64,000 bases of DNA from Burkholderiales bacterium (GCA_016716275.1 JADJWR010000003.1:868001-932000), one strand, 5' to 3'. Shown: positions 16,428 through 27,587, counted from the first letter of the stretch. Numbers and translations: made by a program. Notes: a model not told the origin generated them from the letters alone.

Positions 16428-17033
16428 CCCACCGGCCGCGGAAACTTCGGCTTGTGGCCGGGTGCTGCCCGCCACCTCGCTCGCCCGTGCGGCGGCTGCC
16501 CAACGCATTTCGGGCATTCAATACCCAGCGGCCGTGGGCTCCGTACGACTCGGGAATGAAAGGTCGCCACGGTCGGCCGTTGTCGGCAGCCACGGGTGGC
16601 TCGACGGTTGGAGAGGCTGCCGTTGATGATGTAGTTCCATAGATCAACGACAAGCAAGTTGTCTCGACCCCTGCCCTTTCATTCCCACTCAATGATCAAC
16701 GGCTTCTGTAAGCCGTCAATTAGCTGAAAGAACACCTCGAAAGGCGGTGGCTTTACCGTCAGAAGTACCGCCACTTCGAGTCGGATCCCCGAACACAGCT
16801 TTCACCATCGATCGACATCTATTGAGAGCAGTCGGCGCTTCCACAATCGCTAGCTGTCGAGGTCTATCGAGATCTATCGCGTCTTCGCACGCGATCTCTC
16901 TGGCGCGAAGGGATTTCTCGCTCCGAGCGAAGTGATCAACGAGACGTCGGCATCAAAGGCCCTAAGTTGTTGTCGCATCGAGTCTTTGGGGCGAAATTCT
17001 TACCGTCACGACGCTCCCGCTCGGAAGCGGAAG
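16428..17033. other. 606-base gap with no intact gene; possible coding relic
   Basis: AT-richer than its surroundings. The only coding-like trace is on the minus strand at 16679-16801: a 40-codon open stretch between stops that ends FFQLIDGLQKPLIIEWE then TGA. It has no convincing start or ribosome-binding site and I do not recognise its family. The gap separates the reductase cluster from the higBA locus and may be a recombination scar. Confidence 0.4.
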
Positions 17034-17354
17034 TCAGTGCGCATCCGCCGTTTGCTCCGCGGCTTCCTTCCATGGTCTGATCTTGGCGAGCGTCTTCGCG
17101 AGGCTCGCCTTCGCAACCTCGGTGTCGTAGTCCGCCTGCAGGCGCAGCCACCATCCATCGGAGAGCCCGAAGAAGCGGCACAGCCGCAGATCGGTGTCCG
17201 CGGTGATGGCGCGCCTGCCGGCGACGATCTCGCCGATGCGCTGCGCGGGCACACCGATCTCCTTCGCCAGCCGGTAGTTGCTCATGCCCAAGGGCTTGAG
17301 GAACTCCTCGACGAGCATTTCGCCGGGTGACACCGGCTTGAGTTTCCTGCTCAT
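17034..17354 (-). CDS. higA: HigA-type antitoxin, XRE family
   Basis: 106 residues: PGEMLVEEFLKPLGMSNYRL, a helix-turn-helix (about 25-60, LAKEIGVPAQRIGEIVAGRR), then the family stretch ADTDLRLCRFFGLSDGWWLRL and an acidic/basic tail. It neutralises the partner toxin and represses the operon through the direct repeats upstream of higB. Unlike the copy at 9353-9658 it is complete. It starts 11 bases after the toxin stop, the same spacing as in the decayed copy. The toxin-first order is typical of higBA. Confidence 0.93.
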   Translation of the reverse strand: MSRKLKPVSPGEMLVEEFLKPLGMSNYRLAKEIGVPAQRIGEIVAGRRAITADTDLRLCRFFGLSDGWWLRLQADYDTEVAKASLAKTLAKIRPWKEAAEQTADAH

Positions 17355-17365
17355 GTCGTTCTGCC

Positions 17366-17647
17366 TCAGTGATAGTCCACGATCTCGACGTCCTCGGCAT
17401 CGCTTCCGGTCCAGCGAAAGCAGACGCGGAACTGATCGTTCACCCGCAGGCTCCACTGGCCCGCGCGATCGCCCTTTAGCTGCTCGAGCCGGTTGGCTGG
17501 CGGCGCGCGCAAGTCTTCGATGCGTCGCGCCAGGTCGAGCTGCTTCAACTTGCGCAGCGCCGGGCGCTCGATGTTGGCGAAGCGCGCCACCCGGCGCAAG
17601 TGAAAGAGCGCTTCGGTGTCGGCACACTTGAACGTCCTGATCGCCAC
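17366..17647 (-). CDS. higB: HigB/RelE-type mRNA interferase toxin
   Basis: 93 residues from the GTG at 17647, giving the family N-terminus VAIRTFKCADTEALFH. Conserved parts follow: RFANIERPALRKL, NRLEQLKGDRAGQWSLRVND, QFRVCFRW and VEIVDYH at the end. HigB cleaves mRNA on the ribosome. An ATG at 17683 is in frame but lies on the -35 element of the likely promoter, so the GTG start is preferred. With that promoter, transcription would begin at or next to the GTG, giving a leaderless mRNA. Coupled to higA 11 bases downstream. Confidence 0.9.
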   Translation of the reverse strand: MAIRTFKCADTEALFHLRRVARFANIERPALRKLKQLDLARRIEDLRAPPANRLEQLKGDRAGQWSLRVNDQFRVCFRWTGSDAEDVEIVDYH

Positions 17648-17654
17648 TGGCAGA

Positions 17655-17692
17655 ATAGTATTGCGATGCGTGATTAACGTCAAGCGTGATTA
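17655..17692 (-). promoter_or_regulatory. higBA promoter with two 9-base direct repeats
   Basis: On the minus strand, TTGACG (17678-17683) and TACTAT (17655-17660) are separated by exactly 17 bases, a strong sigma-70 promoter. The sequence GCGTGATTA (plus strand) occurs twice, at 17668-17676 and 17684-17692, starts 16 bases apart and flanking the -35. These are the obvious operator sites for HigA. The second repeat ends four bases before the ATG of the divergent gene at 17696, so both genes may be controlled here. Confidence 0.75.
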
Positions 17693-17695
17693 TCG

Positions 17696-18919
17696 ATGAC
17701 CCCACCCGCCGCGCACAAGTGGGCGTTCGCGCCGCGTTTTCGCCGGCAAGCCTTCGGCTGGCGCTCGCAGCCCGCCGTGCAGCGCGTTCGGGAAGCTTTG
17801 GCCGAGATCCAGAAGGTCTCGAAGAAGGACCCGGCGCTGGCCGCCGCCGGCGCCGTCCTCTTCCTCGAGAAGGTGCCGCCGGCGCTCGAGCAGGTCGACA
17901 GTTCCTCCGGCGCCATCGGCACCGCGGTCAATCACGCGATCGAAACCTGCGGGAGGATCATCGCCGAGGCGCCGGTCGACGCCGAGACCCGCGATCTGTG
18001 GCTAGAGAGGCTCTGGGAGGCGCATCAGAACGACGAGATTCCCTACATCGAGCGCCTCGCCGACTACTGGGGCGAACTGTGTGCGTCGCGCGATCGAGCT
18101 TCCGCGTGGGCAGATCGGCTGATTGGCACGGTCGAAGCGGCATGGAGTCCGAACCGGAGGCCCGGGGGTTACTTCCACGGGACGATCGCGTGCTTGAGCG
18201 CACTGTTCCACGCCGGGCGCCATGAGGAGCTGATCGCTCTGCTCGACAAGGCGCCTATTTCGCTTTGGCACTACCGCGAGTGGGGCGTCAAGGCACTGGT
18301 GGCCATGGGGCGTAAGGCGGAGGCAATACGCTACGCCGAAGCTAGCCGCGGCCTGAACGACAACCCGATCGCGATCGCACGCGCCTGCGAGGAGATCCTG
18401 CTCTCGTCGAGCCTCGCCGACGAGGCGTACGCGAGATACGCGATCGCGGCCAACCAGGGTACGACGTTCCTCGCGACCTTCCGCGCAATCGCGAAGAAGT
18501 ATCCGACTCAGGTACCCGCGAAGATCCTCGACGATCTGGTCGCCAGCACGCCGGGTCAGGAAGGCAAGTGGTTCGCCGCAGCGAAGGATGCCGGGCTCTA
18601 CGACGAGGCGATCGCCCTCGCCCAACGAACGCCGTGCGACCCGCGCACGCTGACCCGGGCCGCTCGCGACTTCGCCGCCACGCAACCCCGGTTCGCCGTC
18701 GAGGCGGGCCTCGCCGCCCTGCGCTGGATTACCGCCGGCTATGGCTACGAGATCACGGGGGTCGACGTACTCGCCGCGTGCGCGAGCACCTTGGCGGCCG
18801 CGAGGAACGGCGGATGGATCGACGAGATCGAGGGGCGAATCCGTGCACTGATCGCCGGTCCGCGATCGACCGCCAAGGACCTCATTGCCGCGTCGCTTGG
18901 AACACGAACGATCCCGTGA
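17696..18919 (+). CDS. Conserved helical-repeat protein of unknown function
   Basis: 407 residues, soluble and almost entirely alpha-helical, with spaced Ala/Leu/Tyr positions and pairs of helices that look TPR-like (for example DEAYARYAIAANQG, ATFRAIAKKYP, GKWFAAAKDAGLYDEAIALA). No catalytic motif, signal peptide or membrane segment is visible. The N-terminal HKWAFAPRFRRQAFGWRSQP looks like a deliberate basic-aromatic motif and supports the ATG at 17696, which lies only four bases from the HigA operator repeat. It is divergent from higBA. I have the impression that relatives occur in other proteobacteria, but this is unchecked. Function unknown; a partner or cargo of the toxin locus is one possibility. 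Confidence 0.8.
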   Translation: MTPPAAHKWAFAPRFRRQAFGWRSQPAVQRVREALAEIQKVSKKDPALAAAGAVLFLEKVPPALEQVDSSSGAIGTAVNHAIETCGRIIAEAPVDAETRDLWLERLWEAHQNDEIPYIERLADYWGELCASRDRASAWADRLIGTVEAAWSPNRRPGGYFHGTIACLSALFHAGRHEELIALLDKAPISLWHYREWGVKALVAMGRKAEAIRYAEASRGLNDNPIAIARACEEILLSSSLADEAYARYAIAANQGTTFLATFRAIAKKYPTQVPAKILDDLVASTPGQEGKWFAAAKDAGLYDEAIALAQRTPCDPRTLTRAARDFAATQPRFAVEAGLAALRWITAGYGYEITGVDVLAACASTLAAARNGGWIDEIEGRIRALIAGPRSTAKDLIAASLGTRTIP

Positions 18920-19375
18920 CCTTCAAGCCCGAACCTGCGAAGGCCGCAGCACGACGCGCGACCGCCGCAGCCATCCGCCTCACGGATAAAGCACTGCTCG
19001 CACGACAACATCGCTGCTATTAGCGTGCCGATGCAACTTCATCGTGCGGCCTCGGGGAGGCGCTGCATCCGATATTCGACGAGATGGCGATATTTGCTGT
19101 TCAGTAAAGATCGCCCGACCAGAAACCGATAAGCGACGGGGGCCTCAACCCGTCATGCCGCGATCCGACACATTTCCGCGGAAGTCCGTATCTACAACCA
19201 AGGACCCTACGCCCATCCCTGTACCCATCGCCAACCAGACCCGAGGACACGATCAAGGTGCTACTGAGCACTTCGTGAGGCGCTTCGCCCACGCGGCGCC
19301 CCTTCCCATCTCGCTGCCTTCGCGCCGCCCGACTTGACGAGGCTGGAGACAGCCTCGACGGGTCGCCTTGTCCCC
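18920..19375. other. 456-base gap between the helical-repeat gene and guaA; no gene seen
   Basis: Both flanking genes end here (convergent). Six-frame reading shows only short frames with no family resemblance or plausible ribosome-binding site. It contains the guaA hairpin at 19338-19357 and a small palindrome TTCCGCGGAA near 19178. Nothing else recognisable. Confidence 0.5.
19338..19357 (-). terminator. Hairpin downstream of guaA
   Basis: CGAGGCT and AGCCTCG form a 7-base-pair stem with a 6-base loop, 18 bases after the guaA stop. The following bases on the minus strand (TCAAGTC) are only weakly U-rich, so it may be a weak intrinsic terminator or an end-protecting hairpin. Confidence 0.4.
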
Positions 19376-20941
19376 TCACTCCCACTCGATCGTCGCCGGC
19401 GGCTTGCCCGAGATGTCGTAGACGACGCGGTTGATGCCGCGCACTTCGTTGATGATGCGGTTCGACACCCGCGCCAGCAGGTCGTGCGGCAGGTGCGCCC
19501 AGTGCGCGGTCATGAAGTCCTGCGTCTGCACCGCGCGCAGCGCGACCACGTAGTCATAGGTGCGGCCGTCGCCCATCACGCCGACGCTCTTCACCGGCAG
19601 GAACACCGCGAAGGCCTGGCTGGTCTTGTCGTACCAGCCGCTGGCGCGCAGCTCGTCGATGAAGATGGCGTCGGCCCGCCGCAGCAGGTCGGCATACTCG
19701 CGCTTCACTTCACCGAGGATGCGCACCCCCAGGCCCGGGCCCGGGAACGGATGCCGGTAGACCATCTCGTGCGGCAGGCCGAGCGCGTCGCCGAGCCCGC
19801 GCACCTCGTCCTTGAACAGTTCGCGCAGCGGTTCGAGCAGCTTCAGGTGCAGCGTCTCGGGCAGCCCGCCGACGTTGTGGTGGCTCTTGATCGTGGTCGC
19901 CTTCTTGGTCTTGCCGCCGGCCGACTCGATCACGTCCGGGTAGATCGTTCCCTGCGCCAGCCAGCGGGCGTTCGGCAGCTTCGCCGCCTCCTCCTGGAAC
20001 ACGTGGACGAACTCGCGGCCGATGATCTTGCGCTTGGCCTCGGGGTCGGCGACGCCGGCGAGTTCGCCCATGAACCGGGCGCTGGCGTCTACGTGCACCA
20101 GCTTCAGGCCCATGTGGCGCTCGAAAGTGTCGATCACCTGCGCGCCTTCGGCGAGGCGCAGCAGTCCGGTGTCGACGAACACGCAGGTGAGCTGCGGGCC
20201 GATCGCCTTGTGGATCAGCGCTGCCGCCACCGACGAGTCGACGCCGCCCGACAGGCCGAGGATCACCTCCTCGGCGCCCACCTGGGCACGGATCCTGGCG
20301 ATCGCCTCGCTCACGTAGTCGGGCATGTTCCAGTCGCCGCGGCAGCCGCAGATCTCGCGCACGAAGCGGGTCAGGATCGCCTGCCCCTGCAGCGTGTGGG
20401 TGACCTCGGGATGGAACTGCACGCCGTAGAAGCGGCGCTCTTCGTCGGCCATGCCGGCGATCGGGCAGCTGTCGGTGGAGGCCATCAGCCGGAAGCCCGG
20501 CGGCAGTTCGACGACCCGGTCGCCGTGGCTCATCCAGACCTTCAGCATGCCGTGGCCCTCGGCCGTGCGGAAATCCTCGATGCCGCCGAGCAGCCGCGTG
20601 TGTCCGCGGGCGCGCACCTCGGCATAGCCGAACTCGCGCTGGTGGCCGGCCTCGACACGGCCGCCGAGCTGCTGCGCCATCGTCTGCATGCCGTAGCAGA
20701 TCCCGAGCACCGGCACGCCGAGCGTGAATACCTCCGCCGGCGCGCGGTCGGTCGACTCCTCGTAGGCCGACATGTGGCTGCCCGACAGGATCACCCCCTG
20801 CGGCGCGAACTCGCGGATGAACGTCGCGGAAACTTCGCCGGGGTGGATTTCGCAGTACACGCCCGCCTCGCGCACGCGGCGGGCGATCAGTTGCGTCACC
20901 TGCGAACCGAAGTCGACGATCAGGATCTTTTCGTGGTTCAT
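19376..20941 (-). CDS. guaA: GMP synthase (glutamine-hydrolysing)
   Basis: 521 residues; converts XMP, glutamine and ATP to GMP. The glutamine amidotransferase half has C82 in VLGICYGMQ and the H/E pair in QFHPEVTHT; the ATP-pyrophosphatase half has the loop LGLSGGVDSSV; the dimerisation tail ends PATIEWE as in the family. Length matches the usual 510-525. It follows guaB by 22 bases in the classic guaBA operon, so inosinate is carried to GMP by one transcript. Confidence 0.98.
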   Translation of the reverse strand: MNHEKILIVDFGSQVTQLIARRVREAGVYCEIHPGEVSATFIREFAPQGVILSGSHMSAYEESTDRAPAEVFTLGVPVLGICYGMQTMAQQLGGRVEAGHQREFGYAEVRARGHTRLLGGIEDFRTAEGHGMLKVWMSHGDRVVELPPGFRLMASTDSCPIAGMADEERRFYGVQFHPEVTHTLQGQAILTRFVREICGCRGDWNMPDYVSEAIARIRAQVGAEEVILGLSGGVDSSVAAALIHKAIGPQLTCVFVDTGLLRLAEGAQVIDTFERHMGLKLVHVDASARFMGELAGVADPEAKRKIIGREFVHVFQEEAAKLPNARWLAQGTIYPDVIESAGGKTKKATTIKSHHNVGGLPETLHLKLLEPLRELFKDEVRGLGDALGLPHEMVYRHPFPGPGLGVRILGEVKREYADLLRRADAIFIDELRASGWYDKTSQAFAVFLPVKSVGVMGDGRTYDYVVALRAVQTQDFMTAHWAHLPHDLLARVSNRIINEVRGINRVVYDISGKPPATIEWE

Positions 20942-20963
20942 GCGGGCGGGACGGCAACCCAGG

Positions 20964-22424
20964 CTATTCGACGCGGTAGTTCGGTGCTTCCTTGGTGATC
21001 TTCACGTCGTGCACGTGCGACTCGCGCGTGCCGGCCGAGGTGATCTCGACGAACTCGGCGCGCGTGCGCATCTCCTCGATGCTGCGGCAGCCGCAGTAGC
21101 CGAGCGCCGAGCGGATGCCGCCGGCGAGCTGGAAGATGATCGTCAGCACGCTGCCCTTGTACGGCACCATGCCCTCGATGCCTTCGGGCACGAACTTGTC
21201 GACGTTGGCGTCGTTGTCCTGGAAGTAACGCTCGGCCGAGCCCTGCTGCATTGCGCCGAGGCTGCCCATGCCGCGATAGCTCTTGAACGAGCGGCCCTGG
21301 TACAGGATCACCTCGCCGGGCGCCTCCTCGGTGCCGGCGAACATGCTGCCGAGCATGACGCTCGAGGCGCCGGCGGCCAGCGCCTTGGCGATGTCGCCCG
21401 AATAGCGGATGCCGCCGTCGGCGATCAGCGGCACGCCGGTGCCGGCCAGCGCCTTGGCCACGTTGGCCACCGCGGTGATCTGCGGCACGCCGACGCCGGT
21501 GACCACCCGGGTGGTGCAGATCGAGCCCGGGCCGATGCCGACCTTCACACCGTCGGCGCCGGCATCGAGCAGCGCCCTGGCCGCCGCGCCGGTGGCGATG
21601 TTGCCGCCGACGACGTCGACCTGCGGGAAGTTCTTCTTGACCCAGGCCACCCGGTCGAGCACCCCCTGGCTGTGGCCGTGCGCGGTGTCCACCACCAGCA
21701 CGTCGACGCCCGCCTTGACCAGCAGCTCGACCCGCTGCTCCGAGTCGGCGCCGGTGCCGATCGCCGCGCCGACGCGCAGCTTGCCGAACTCGTCCTTGGC
21801 GGCGTTCGGATGCTCGGTGGCCTTGGTGATGTCCTTCACCGTGATCAGCCCGCGCAGCTCGTGCTCGCCGTCGACCACCAGCACGCGCTCGAGCCGGTGC
21901 TTGTGCATCAGCGCCTTGGCTTCTTCGAGGGTGGCGCCCTCGCGGACGGTGACCAGCCGCTCGCGCGGCGTCATGATCTCGGAAACCCTGGCATCGAGGC
22001 GGTCCTCGAAGCGCAGGTCGCGGTTGGTGACGATGCCGACCACCCGCTTGCCCTGCACCACCGGCAGGCCGGAGATCCGGTGCGATCGCTGCAGCTCGAT
22101 CGCATCGCGCACGCGCATGTCCGGCGCGACGGTGATCGGGTCGCGCAGCACGCCGGCCTCGAAGCGCTTGACCTTGGCAACCTCGGCGGCCTGCTTCTGC
22201 GGGCTGAGATTCTTGTGAATGATTCCGATGCCGCCTTCCTGGGCCAGCGCAATCGCCAGCGGCGCCTCGGTGACCGTGTCCATGGCGGCGGACACGAGCG
22301 GCAGATTCAGCGCGATGCTGCGCGTGAGAAGGGTCGAGAGCTGGGTGTCGCGGGGCAGGACGGCCGAGTAAGCCGGGAGCAGGAGAACGTCATCGAAGGT
22401 CAGCGCTTTCTCGCTCAACCGCAT
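20964..22424 (-). CDS. guaB: Inosine-5'-monophosphate dehydrogenase
   Basis: 486 residues; oxidises IMP to XMP with NAD, the committed step to guanine nucleotides. The catalytic cysteine is C303 in GPGSICTT, a CBS pair occupies about 95-205 (VSEIMTPRERLVTV in the middle), and the flap region follows with YRGMGSLGAM. The start at 22424 has GAGGA upstream. A good -10 (TATACT, minus strand, 22451-22456) lies 27 bases before the ATG, with no clear -35. Confidence 0.98.
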   Translation of the reverse strand: MRLSEKALTFDDVLLLPAYSAVLPRDTQLSTLLTRSIALNLPLVSAAMDTVTEAPLAIALAQEGGIGIIHKNLSPQKQAAEVAKVKRFEAGVLRDPITVAPDMRVRDAIELQRSHRISGLPVVQGKRVVGIVTNRDLRFEDRLDARVSEIMTPRERLVTVREGATLEEAKALMHKHRLERVLVVDGEHELRGLITVKDITKATEHPNAAKDEFGKLRVGAAIGTGADSEQRVELLVKAGVDVLVVDTAHGHSQGVLDRVAWVKKNFPQVDVVGGNIATGAAARALLDAGADGVKVGIGPGSICTTRVVTGVGVPQITAVANVAKALAGTGVPLIADGGIRYSGDIAKALAAGASSVMLGSMFAGTEEAPGEVILYQGRSFKSYRGMGSLGAMQQGSAERYFQDNDANVDKFVPEGIEGMVPYKGSVLTIIFQLAGGIRSALGYCGCRSIEEMRTRAEFVEITSAGTRESHVHDVKITKEAPNYRVE

Positions 22425-22563
22425 GGCAAATCCTCATGACGCAAAAGCGGAGTATACGCAGGGGCGTCAGGCCGCCGGCCTAGGCTGCACGGGCGAACGG
22501 GCTGCGATTGCCAGGGCGGGCCCTGCTCGCCGAAAATCCGCTCATACGTCCGGAGGATTCGCG

Positions 22564-23085
22564 ATGAGGCTCGCCCGCAAGCTGCTGTTGGCCGCGTTGA
22601 GCGCTGCCGTGCTTGCCTTGCCGTTGTCGGCACAGGCGCAGTGGGCCTGGCGTGACGCGACCGGCAAGATGGTCTACTCGGACCAGCCGCCGCCGAAGTC
22701 GGTGCAGGCGCGCGACATCGTCCGCCAGCCGGCTGCCGCGCCGGCTCGCCGGCCGAGCGTGCCGGCCGAGCAACCCACCGCAACGGCCGACGCCAAGGCG
22801 CCCGCCGCACCGGCCAGGCCGGCGACGCCGGTCGAGCGAGAGGTCGAGTCGCGCCAGCGGCAGCAACTGCTGGCGGACGCCGAAAAGAAGGCGGCAGACG
22901 AGCAGATGCAGCGGGCACAGAACGCGGCGAACTGCGAGCGCCTGAACGCCTACCTGCGTGCCCTCGAAGGCGGCCATCGCATCGGCCTCGTCAATGCCGC
23001 CGGCGAGAAAGAGATCCTCGGCGACGCCCAGCGGGCGGCCGAGCTCGAGCGCACCCGCGGCCAGATCGAGCAGAACTGCCGCTGA
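22564..23085 (+). CDS. DUF4124 domain-containing exported protein
   Basis: 173 residues. Signal peptide MRLARKLLLAALSAAVLALP ending near AQA-QW, then the DUF4124 motif (WAWRDATGKMVYSDQPPP), a Pro/Ala-rich linker (65-105) and a C-terminal charged helix containing two Cys (NCERLNAYL and QNC near the end) that could pair. DUF4124 proteins are common, periplasmic and of unknown function. It is divergent from guaB; the ATG at 22564 is preceded by CGGAGGATTCGCG with a good ribosome-binding site. Confidence 0.85.
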   Translation: MRLARKLLLAALSAAVLALPLSAQAQWAWRDATGKMVYSDQPPPKSVQARDIVRQPAAAPARRPSVPAEQPTATADAKAPAAPARPATPVEREVESRQRQQLLADAEKKAADEQMQRAQNAANCERLNAYLRALEGGHRIGLVNAAGEKEILGDAQRAAELERTRGQIEQNCR

Positions 23086-23098
23086 TCCCGGGGCGCGC

Positions 23099-23422
23099 CT
23101 ACCTCGGCGCCATCGCGCCGGCCCGCCGTTTCCGTCGCACTGCGGCCCTGATTCGCCGCGCCTCCTTCGGATCGATGCTCAGCGGCCGGTAGATCTCGAC
23201 CCGATCGCCGTCGTGCAGTGCATCGGCGAGGCCGCCTGGTTCGCCGAACACGCCGACCTGCAGTTGCCGGCCGGCCAGCTCCGCCAGGCTGCGCACGCCG
23301 CTCGCCTCGATTGCCGCCGCCACGGTGGCCGGCGCCGGCAGCACCACCGTCCGCTCGAAGGCATGGCCGGGCCGCAGATAGACGACGGTGATGCGCAGCC
23401 GCGCCGGCTCAGGGGGATTCAT
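23099..23422 (-). CDS. rnfH: RnfH family ubiquitin-fold protein
   Basis: 107 residues with the RnfH/YfjF pattern: RITVVYLRPGHAFERTVVLP, a central VRSLAELAGRQLQVGVFGE and DRVEIYRPLSIDPKEARRIR near the end, then a basic tail. RnfH is a small beta-grasp protein that co-occurs with ratA; its function is unsettled. The ATG at 23422 overlaps the end of ratA by 14 bases; an in-frame ATG five codons earlier is possible. Gene order ratA-rnfH next to divergent smpB is the classic arrangement. Confidence 0.9.
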   Translation of the reverse strand: MNPPEPARLRITVVYLRPGHAFERTVVLPAPATVAAAIEASGVRSLAELAGRQLQVGVFGEPGGLADALHDGDRVEIYRPLSIDPKEARRIRAAVRRKRRAGAMAPR

Positions 23423-23846
23423 AGAGCGCCTCGGCACGGCGGGTGAACGAGTCGACCAGCGAGCCGGCGATGCTCTCGAACACCGGCGCGATGGCGCGGC
23501 CGAGCAGTCCCGGGGCGAAGTCGTAGTGCAGGCTGAGGTGCACCTTGCAGGCGTCGTCGCGCAGCGGCCGGAAGTCCCACTGCCCCGCCAGGCGCCGGAA
23601 CGGCCCTTCGACCAGCGCCATGTGAATGCTTTCCGGCGCCCGATGGTCGTTGCAGGTGGTGAATCGGCTGCGGACGCCGCGATAGTGGATCTCGATCGTC
23701 GCCTCGAGCAGGCCGTCGCGCCGCGGCCGCACGTGCGTGCCGGCGCACCAGGGCAGGAACCGTGGGTATTCGTTCACCGCGGCGACGAGCTCGAACATCT
23801 GCCCGGCGGTGTAGGGAACGAGGACGCTGCGCTCGACGCGATGCAT
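23409..23846 (-). CDS. ratA: RatA-type SRPBCC/START-like protein (coenzyme Q-binding, COQ10 family)
   Basis: 145 residues: MHRVERSVLVPYTAGQMFEL, YPRFLPWCAGTHV, LVEGPFRRLAGQWDFRPL and FESIAGSLVDSFTRRAEALY, all hallmarks of the COQ10/RatA group. In E. coli RatA was described as a 70S-ribosome association inhibitor, while eukaryotic COQ10 binds ubiquinone; which role applies here is not decidable from sequence. The ATG at 23846 is chosen by family N-terminus; a -10-like TATGAT lies 19 bases upstream. Divergent from smpB. Confidence 0.9.
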   Translation of the reverse strand: MHRVERSVLVPYTAGQMFELVAAVNEYPRFLPWCAGTHVRPRRDGLLEATIEIHYRGVRSRFTTCNDHRAPESIHMALVEGPFRRLAGQWDFRPLRDDACKVHLSLHYDFAPGLLGRAIAPVFESIAGSLVDSFTRRAEALYESP

Positions 23847-23906
23847 GGTTGATAAGATCAAATCATAGCGGCGGGTGCCGCGCGACCCGCCACTCGAGCG
23901 CCGCCG

Positions 23907-24356
23907 ATGTCGATCGTCCAGAACAGGAAGGCCTTCTTCGACTACACGGTCGAGGAGCGCTTCGAGGCCGGCCTGGTGCTCGAGGGCTGGGAGGTCAAGG
24001 CGATCCGCGCCGGGCAGGTGCAGCTGAAGGAAGCCTACGTGATCGTGCGCGACGCAGCGATCCTGCTGCTCAACGCCCACATCACGCCGCTGAAGACCGC
24101 CTCCACCCACGTCAATCCGGAGCCGACGCGAACCCGCAAGCTGCTGCTCAACGCCGCCGAGATCCGCAAGCTGATCGGCAAGGTGGAGCGCTCGGGCTAC
24201 ACGTTGGTGCCGCTCGACCTGCACTTCAGCAAGGGCCGGGTCAAGCTGGCGATCGGCCTGGCCAAGGGCAAGCGGCAGTTCGACAAGCGCGCGACCGAGA
24301 AGGACAAGGACTGGAAGCGCGAGCAGAGCCGACTGATGAAAGGCTCCCGGCGCTGA
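23907..24356 (+). CDS. smpB: SsrA-binding protein
   Basis: 149 residues; binds tmRNA and delivers it to stalled ribosomes for trans-translation. Family stretches are clear: NRKAFFDYTVEERFEAGLVL, GWEVKAIRAGQ, LLNAHITPL, HVNPEPTRTRKLLL and the basic C-terminal tail (KRQFDKRATEKDKDWKREQSRL split over the end) needed for tmRNA function. Length is normal. It is divergent from ratA. A GC-rich hairpin follows at 24370-24410. Confidence 0.97.
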   Translation: MSIVQNRKAFFDYTVEERFEAGLVLEGWEVKAIRAGQVQLKEAYVIVRDAAILLLNAHITPLKTASTHVNPEPTRTRKLLLNAAEIRKLIGKVERSGYTLVPLDLHFSKGRVKLAIGLAKGKRQFDKRATEKDKDWKREQSRLMKGSRR

Positions 24357-24369
24357 CGGCGCACGCCTG

Positions 24370-24410
24370 CCGCGGCCGGTCGCCGGCGCGGCGGGCCGGC
24401 CCGGCCGCGG
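24370..24410 (+). terminator. GC-rich hairpin after smpB
   Basis: CCGCGGCCGG (24370-24379) and CCGGCCGCGG (24401-24410) form a perfect 10-base-pair stem enclosing 21 GC-rich bases. It starts 14 bases after the smpB stop and is followed by GGTTTG, not a full T-tract. It probably separates smpB from the signalling operon whose promoter follows at once. Confidence 0.45.
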
Positions 24411-24413
24411 GGT

Positions 24414-24443
24414 TTGACAGCCGTCGCGGGCGACGCTTACCTT
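24414..24443 (+). promoter_or_regulatory. Likely sigma-70 promoter of the transporter-kinase operon
   Basis: TTGACA (24414-24419) and TACCTT (24438-24443) with an 18-base spacer, 67 bases ahead of the first ATG at 24511. The -35 is a perfect consensus hexamer; the -10 is fair. Confidence 0.5.
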
Positions 24444-24510
24444 AGGCGCTCATCCGCGCACCGCCGGCAGCGCCGCAGGCGTGCCGCGACAACGCCGAGG
24501 AGACGGACCA

Positions 24511-24705
24511 ATGAAGCCCGGACACCGGACCGCAAGGCTCGTCGCGCTCGCCATACTCGGCTGCCTGCTGTTCAACTACCCGATCCTCGCCCTTTTCAAC
24601 CGCCCGGTCACCATCCTCGGCATACCGGCGCTATACGCGTGGATCTTCGTCGCCTGGACGGTGCTGATCGTGCTGATGGCGCGCGCCGTCGAGCGCGACG
24701 ACTGA
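24511..24705 (+). CDS. Small two-span membrane protein preceding the transporter-kinase
   Basis: 64 residues with two hydrophobic segments (about 10-29 and 35-57) and an acidic end (ERDD). A good ribosome-binding site (GAGGAG) precedes the ATG at 24511. Small two-span proteins (DUF485, DUF3311, DUF4212 types) are commonly encoded just before SLC5-type transporters and are thought to assist them; this one looks like such a subunit, closest in feel to DUF3311. It is first in the operon, 46 bases ahead of the sensor. Confidence 0.7.
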   Translation: MKPGHRTARLVALAILGCLLFNYPILALFNRPVTILGIPALYAWIFVAWTVLIVLMARAVERDD

Positions 24706-24751
24706 TGAACCCCCTGCCCCGCCAGCAGCGCGGACGCTGACCGGCCTGCCG

Positions 24752-27514
<2,763 letters not shown>

Positions 27515-27587
27515 TTGGATCTGGCGCAAACGGGCCGGCGCAGGAAGCTCTTAACGTTCGACAGGACAGGCTACGCAGGGGGGAGAG

